Source: Sphingobacteriales bacterium
Lineage (GTDB): Bacteria > Bacteroidota > Bacteroidia > Chitinophagales > Chitinophagaceae
Direction: 5' to 3'
DNA length: 64,000 nucleotides
Assembly (NCBI GenBank): GCA_016708305.1
Contig: JADJGB010000008.1
Coordinates: 1,860,001-1,924,000, forward strand
A program made the translations under genes and the position numbers. Under the pieces are notes generated by a model, which searched no databases, was not told where the DNA came from, and worked only from the letters and a program-made list of their open reading frames with translations. Shown piece after piece: positions 60,352-64,000 of the stretch (positions are counted from its first letter, which is position 1; each line of letters starts with the position of its first letter).

Positions 60352-60726
60352 CTATCTGTCTGATTTATTTTTTACGGGTTTTTCATCCACCATTTTTTCA
60401 ATTTCTACTGCTAATTTTTCTATCAAATTGGAAGTGGCAATCAGGAAATTCTCCATATAAGGCTTACTGGCCTTTGCTACTTTATCTGCTTTTTGTTCAA
60501 TGACTACTTTCAGTTTTTCGGCAGCCCTTTCGGTTGCTTGGGCAGCCTTTTGCAGACTTTCCTCCACCTCTTTTTCGGTATTTGTTTTCTTTGGCGCTTT
60601 CGGGTCTATTTTAACTTGTTGATTATCAATGCGATTATTATCGCCTTGCTTGGTCTGTGCATAAGATTGAAAACCGGAAAATGTCAAAAAGGCGCAAAAA
60701 ATAGTTGCGTAAATATTGGTTTTCAT
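60352..60726 (-). CDS. Small exported coiled-coil protein
   Basis: 124 residues with a signal peptide (MKTNIYATIFCAFLTFSGFQ, cleaved after SYA), a short Pro/Lys-rich spacer (DPKAPKKTNTEKEVEES) and an Ala/Lys/Glu-rich amphipathic helix (QKAAQATERAAEKLKVVIEQ) likely to form a coiled coil. Periplasmic location is inferred. No family was recognised; the composition resembles small periplasmic stress or lipoprotein-like helices. Confidence 0.65.
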   Translation of the reverse strand: MKTNIYATIFCAFLTFSGFQSYAQTKQGDNNRIDNQQVKIDPKAPKKTNTEKEVEESLQKAAQATERAAEKLKVVIEQKADKVAKASKPYMENFLIATSNLIEKLAVEIEKMVDEKPVKNKSDR

Positions 60727-60806
60727 TCTCCTGATTTTTTTATTTTGTTTAAAGACAATGAAGAAGCAAAAATGGTTGCAATAAATGTTAATACAAACCC
60801 AATTTT

Positions 60807-61670
60807 TTAGTCTAATATCAGAATGAGTTGTTGAATTTCTTTCTGCATATATTGTTTGTTTTCATCGCCAAAGCATAAACTGAAATCTTCAAGCAGTCTT
60901 TTTATGATCTGTCTGTTGTTTTTTGGTAAAAAATACTCCGGCAGCACCGGAAGGTGCATCCGGCTGAAGTAATTGTTGAGGTCGTTGTGTGTAAAGGGCT
61001 GTCCGGTTACCGGATCAATAAAAAAATCAATATTCAGATGCAGGCTCGAACGGTTTTCTCCGGAACCGGGTTTCATGTAGGCAAGTATAAACTGGTTTGG
61101 AACCGAAATCAGCTTGACCGGAATATCCAGCAATTCGCAGAGCAACAGATATAGCGAACCATTTCCGCTTTGATTTCCTTTTTTCGACTCAATAATTTGA
61201 TGTATCAGAAATTCATTAGGCGATGTACTGTTATTATAATTGCCTTTCAAACCAAAATAATTATAAAGAATACTATTCAACACATGAATCTGCTCCACCG
61301 GAGTAAGATAATTGTTGAGTTCGAGCCAGATATTTCTTTTCAATCTTTCAATGTCTCGAATGACTTCTGCCGTTTTCAGATCGGGAAATAAAAATTTGGA
61401 AACAAGTAATAGTCCCGGCAGGAGTTCGCGATGGGGAGCCTTGCCCCATTCTTCAAAATCAGTCAAAAGCACAAAGAAATGCAACTGATGAATCAGGTGC
61501 TCTATTTTATCCTGCAATTCGTTGTCAATAGTGTTTTCCCAGAGGATTTCCAGCTCGCGAATGATAGGTAATCCATAGGAAAACAGGCGATTGCTTACAG
61601 CATCAAAAACTTCCAAATCGGGGTCTTCGAGAAGGTGGAGAAGAGCCGTTATTTCTTTTTGATTATCCAT
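60807..61670 (-). CDS. Transglutaminase-like (SirB1/UPF0162-type) protein
   Basis: About 287 residues. Start set at 61670 (MDNQKEITALLHLLEDPDLE) because the family begins with this all-helical region; an upstream frame adds 24 unlikely residues. Seen: DAVSNRLFSYGLPIIRELE, EQIHVLNSILYNYFGLKGNY, PNEFLIHQIIESKKGNQSGN and GSLYLLLCELLDIPVKLISV, the core of the transglutaminase-like SirB1 group. The usual catalytic Cys position reads GNGSLYLLL, so enzymatic activity is doubtful. Role unknown. Confidence 0.75.
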   Translation of the reverse strand: MDNQKEITALLHLLEDPDLEVFDAVSNRLFSYGLPIIRELEILWENTIDNELQDKIEHLIHQLHFFVLLTDFEEWGKAPHRELLPGLLLVSKFLFPDLKTAEVIRDIERLKRNIWLELNNYLTPVEQIHVLNSILYNYFGLKGNYNNSTSPNEFLIHQIIESKKGNQSGNGSLYLLLCELLDIPVKLISVPNQFILAYMKPGSGENRSSLHLNIDFFIDPVTGQPFTHNDLNNYFSRMHLPVLPEYFLPKNNRQIIKRLLEDFSLCFGDENKQYMQKEIQQLILILD

Positions 61671-61742
61671 TAATACAAATATATAGCAGGGTTGAAGGCT
61701 TGTCAAATTTTTAAATCCACATTGGTGGAGAACATTGTTCAT

Positions 61743-63170
61743 CTAACATTCAGGCAAACTCACCGGAACATTTACGGCAAGACCGCCGTCAGCCGTTTCT
61801 TTATATTTTGTACTCATGTTTTGAGCCGTTTCCCACATTGTTTTTATTACATCACCCAGCGACACAATTGCAAAATCAGGAACGCCCTGCATGGCTAATT
61901 GAGCCGCAGTAATCGCTTTTATGGCACCCATTGCATTTCTTTCGATACAAGGCACCTGCACCAAACCTTTGATAGGGTCGCAGGTCATGCCTAAAGTGAT
62001 GTTCCATTGCTATTTCGGCAGCCATCAACGCTTGTTTTTGAGAACCACCCAATGCCTCGGTAAGCGCTGCTGCAGCCATTGAGGAAGAAACGCCTATCTC
62101 GGCCTGGCATCCGCCCATAGCAGCAGAAATGGTAGATTCCTTTTTGAAAATGCAACCAATTTCTGATGCAGTCATTAAGAATTTGATTATTTTATTTTCA
62201 TCATTGCCATCGCAAAAGAGTATAAAATAATGCAATACTGCGGGGATGACTCCGGCGGAACCATTGGTGGGCGCTGTTACCACACGGCTAAAAGATGCAT
62301 TTTCTTCATTTACCGCCAGTGCAAAACAACTCACCCAATCCATAATATATTTAAATGAATCGCCGCCTTTTTTAATACATTTCAGCCATTCCTCATAATT
62401 GTTGTATTCATCATCTTTGAGCTGATTTTTATTCATAGCGGCTGCCCTTCTTCTTACCTCAAGGCCGCCGGGAAGTATGCCATCGGTGTGGCATCCGCGA
62501 TAAACACAATCTTTCATTACCTGCCAGATGTCGAGAATTTTTTTTCTTACTTCCGCTTCTGGCCGCCATGCCTGTTCGTTTTCATTCACTATTTCACTGA
62601 TTGACAAACCTGTTTTGATGCACCATGCATGAAGGTCATCCGATCATTTATGGGGAAAGGTAGAACTACAGAATGGGATGATTCATTTTCCTCATTTTCT
62701 TTTTGTACAAATCCTCCACCTATTGAGTAATAAGTTTCGGTTACTTGCTTACCATTTTCTAATATGGCCGAAAAAGTGAGCGCATTGGAATGGAATGGCA
62801 GCGCTTCTTTAGAATGAAATTCAATATCAACCTCGGGAGTAAACTCAATTTTCTGTTCACCATTTAGTATAATTTCATTTTGTATTGCTATATTTTCAAT
62901 GGCTTCTGATATTTTATTAACATCGAAAGTCACCGGATTATGGCCGCAAAGACCTAACTGTACTGCAATATCTGTTCCGTGTCCTTTTCCGGTTTTGGCC
63001 AGCGAACCGTAAAGTTTCACTTTTAGTTCCTTTATTTGAGATAATTGAATTTTAGCCATCATCTCATTTAAAAAACGCTCTGCCGCACGCCAAGGCCCCA
63101 GTGTGTGTGAACTGGAAGGTCCCACACCAATTTTGAGCATGTCAAATACTGAAAGCGCTTCGTAACCCAT
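61743..63170 (-). CDS. sdaA: L-serine ammonia-lyase, iron-sulfur dependent (two frameshifts)
   Basis: L-serine dehydratase converting serine to pyruvate and ammonia; single-chain form with beta and alpha domains. Start at 63170 (MGYEALSVFDMLKIGVGPSS). N-terminal hallmarks: GVGPSSSHTLGPWRAAERFL and GKGHGTDIAVQLGL. After a break near 62600 the alpha domain shows VYRGCHTDGILPGGLEVRRR, VVTAPTNGSAGVIPAVLHY and AAMGGCQAEIGVSSSMAAAA; after another near 61987 comes MTCDPIKGLVQVPCIERNA. The three cluster cysteines are in these last blocks. Corrected length about 475, normal. Confidence 0.93.
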
Positions 63171-63471
63171 GATTTTTTTTTGATGTATAAAAAGATATTA
63201 ATACCGATTTCTATGTAAATATACAAAAGAGGTGGTTGAAAGTTCAGGGATTGATGCGTAATGGTCAATTATTTAGAATATCTTTTCGTTAATAATTCCA
63301 AGGGAAAACTCAAATCCCTCAAAAAATGCAAATATTACGAAAATTTCATCTTTAGAATTTCATCTATTTGCCTGTAGTTTTAATTATTTATCAGAATAGC
63401 GCTATTTGCCTGCCTTTTTAAATTCCAATTCTTTAAATATTATATTTTGTACATTAATTTTGTACTTTTTC
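63171..63471. other. Divergent promoter region between sdaA and rarD
   Basis: About 300 AT-rich bases between two divergent genes. TAATTTTG at 63455-63462 fits the Bacteroidota -7 element but lies only nine bases before the rarD start codon, so it would give an almost leaderless mRNA. Nothing else was recognised. Confidence 0.35.
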
Positions 63472-64000
63472 ATGAATTCATTGCAACATCAGCATAAAAA
63501 TTATGTTCAGGGACTTATCCTTTCGATATTAAGTTACCTGCTTTGGGGGTTTTTCCCGCTTTACTGGAAAATGCTTACCCAGGTGCCGGCGGAACAAATT
63601 CTTGCTCACCGGATTATCTGGTCTTTTGTTTTGCTGGCTTTAATTGTGTTTTTATTGCGCAACAAACTTGTAAGGGTTTATCTTAAAAATATCAAAATAT
63701 TAGGCACTCTTTTTATGACTGCTATTATTATTGCCATTAACTGGGGGGTATATATTTATGCTGTAAATAATAATCAGATTGTTGAAGCCAGTCTGGGCTA
63801 CTATATCAATCCTATTGTGATTGTGATTTTTGCTATCATATTTTTAAAAGAAAGAATGAACCGGCTTGAAATACTGGCCATTGTTTTTGCACTTGCGGGT
63901 ATCGTGTATCTGACTGTAGAACTGGGACGACTACCTGTATTATCATTGCTGCTGGCTACCTCTTTTGCCGTCTATGCATTGCTACGCAAAAAAGCCAATC
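63472..64000 (+). CDS. rarD: RarD-type EamA transporter, 3' part cut by window edge
   Basis: Starts MNSLQHQHKNYVQGLILS at 63472 and stays open for 176 codons to the window end. Five or more membrane helices are visible. RarD-specific blocks: SYLLWGFFPLYWKMLTQVPA, EQILAHRIIWSFVLLALIV, INWGVYIYAVNNNQIVEASL and GYYINPIVIVIFAIIFLKER. RarD proteins are inner-membrane drug/metabolite exporters first linked to chloramphenicol sensitivity; the natural substrate is unclear. Confidence 0.92.
   Translation, partial: MNSLQHQHKNYVQGLILSILSYLLWGFFPLYWKMLTQVPAEQILAHRIIWSFVLLALIVFLLRNKLVRVYLKNIKILGTLFMTAIIIAINWGVYIYAVNNNQIVEASLGYYINPIVIVIFAIIFLKERMNRLEILAIVFALAGIVYLTVELGRLPVLSLLLATSFAVYALLRKKAN

Overview
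The window is chromosomal DNA of a low-GC member of the Bacteroidota, most likely of the Chitinophagaceae / Sphingobacteriales type. This rests on gene content: a SusC/SusD outer-membrane pair, GSCFA, DUF4403 and DUF4397 proteins, a galactose pair galM/galK, Bacteroidota-type insertion sequences, and the coiled-coil plus LuxR-type output module typical of Bacteroidota sensor proteins. No rRNA, tRNA or CRISPR array was seen.

Layout. 0-1 kb: ECF sigma factor with overlapping small membrane and lipoprotein genes. 1.3-6.7 kb: SusC/SusD pair closed by a terminator. 7-20.6 kb: mostly housekeeping genes (subtilase, ALDH7-type dehydrogenase, panB, thiolase, DUF4403, tyrS, tex, dihaem cytochrome c, AraC regulator). 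20.7-24.05 kb: two insertion sequences, ISKra4-like and ISL3-like, each with terminal inverted repeats and an 8-bp target duplication, separated by the C-terminal stub of an ammonium transporter gene. 24-27.3 kb: dprA, a class III aminotransferase and a DUF4397 lipoprotein. 27.8-32.9 kb: a decaying polysaccharide-degradation cluster: one GH2 gene, an IS256-like element that has replaced most of a second GH2 gene, and a GH115-like stub. 33-35.7 kb: Crp/Fnr regulator, polytopic histidine-bearing membrane protein, fasciclin lipoprotein. 35.7-39.05 kb: three group IIC introns in tandem, two of them lacking the reverse transcriptase. 39.7-49.5 kb: a phosphate-centred island. 50.6-64 kb: aspS, yajQ-type gene, LptF/G permease, GSCFA protein, galM/galK, fusA, a transglutaminase-like protein, sdaA and the start of rarD.

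The most interesting system is the phosphate island. It runs DUF47 (PhoU-like), a PiT-type phosphate permease that continues into a coiled coil and a LuxR-type DNA-binding domain, an OprP/OprO-like porin, a lamin-tail lipoprotein, two CYTH/triphosphate-tunnel proteins, an SdiA-regulated-type beta-propeller, an SLC13 anion transporter and an unknown membrane protein. The PiT part has lost part of its usual signature residues. This suggests a membrane phosphate sensor that acts directly on DNA, coupled to uptake and polyphosphate/triphosphate chemistry.

A caveat covers the whole window: about twenty genes are broken by single-base insertions or deletions, several of them clearly in homopolymer runs, while tyrS, aspS, fusA, galK and panB read through. 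Uncorrected sequencing indels are the simplest cause. Genes that can be stitched across one to a few such sites are given as single CDS features; relics that cannot are given as pseudogenes.
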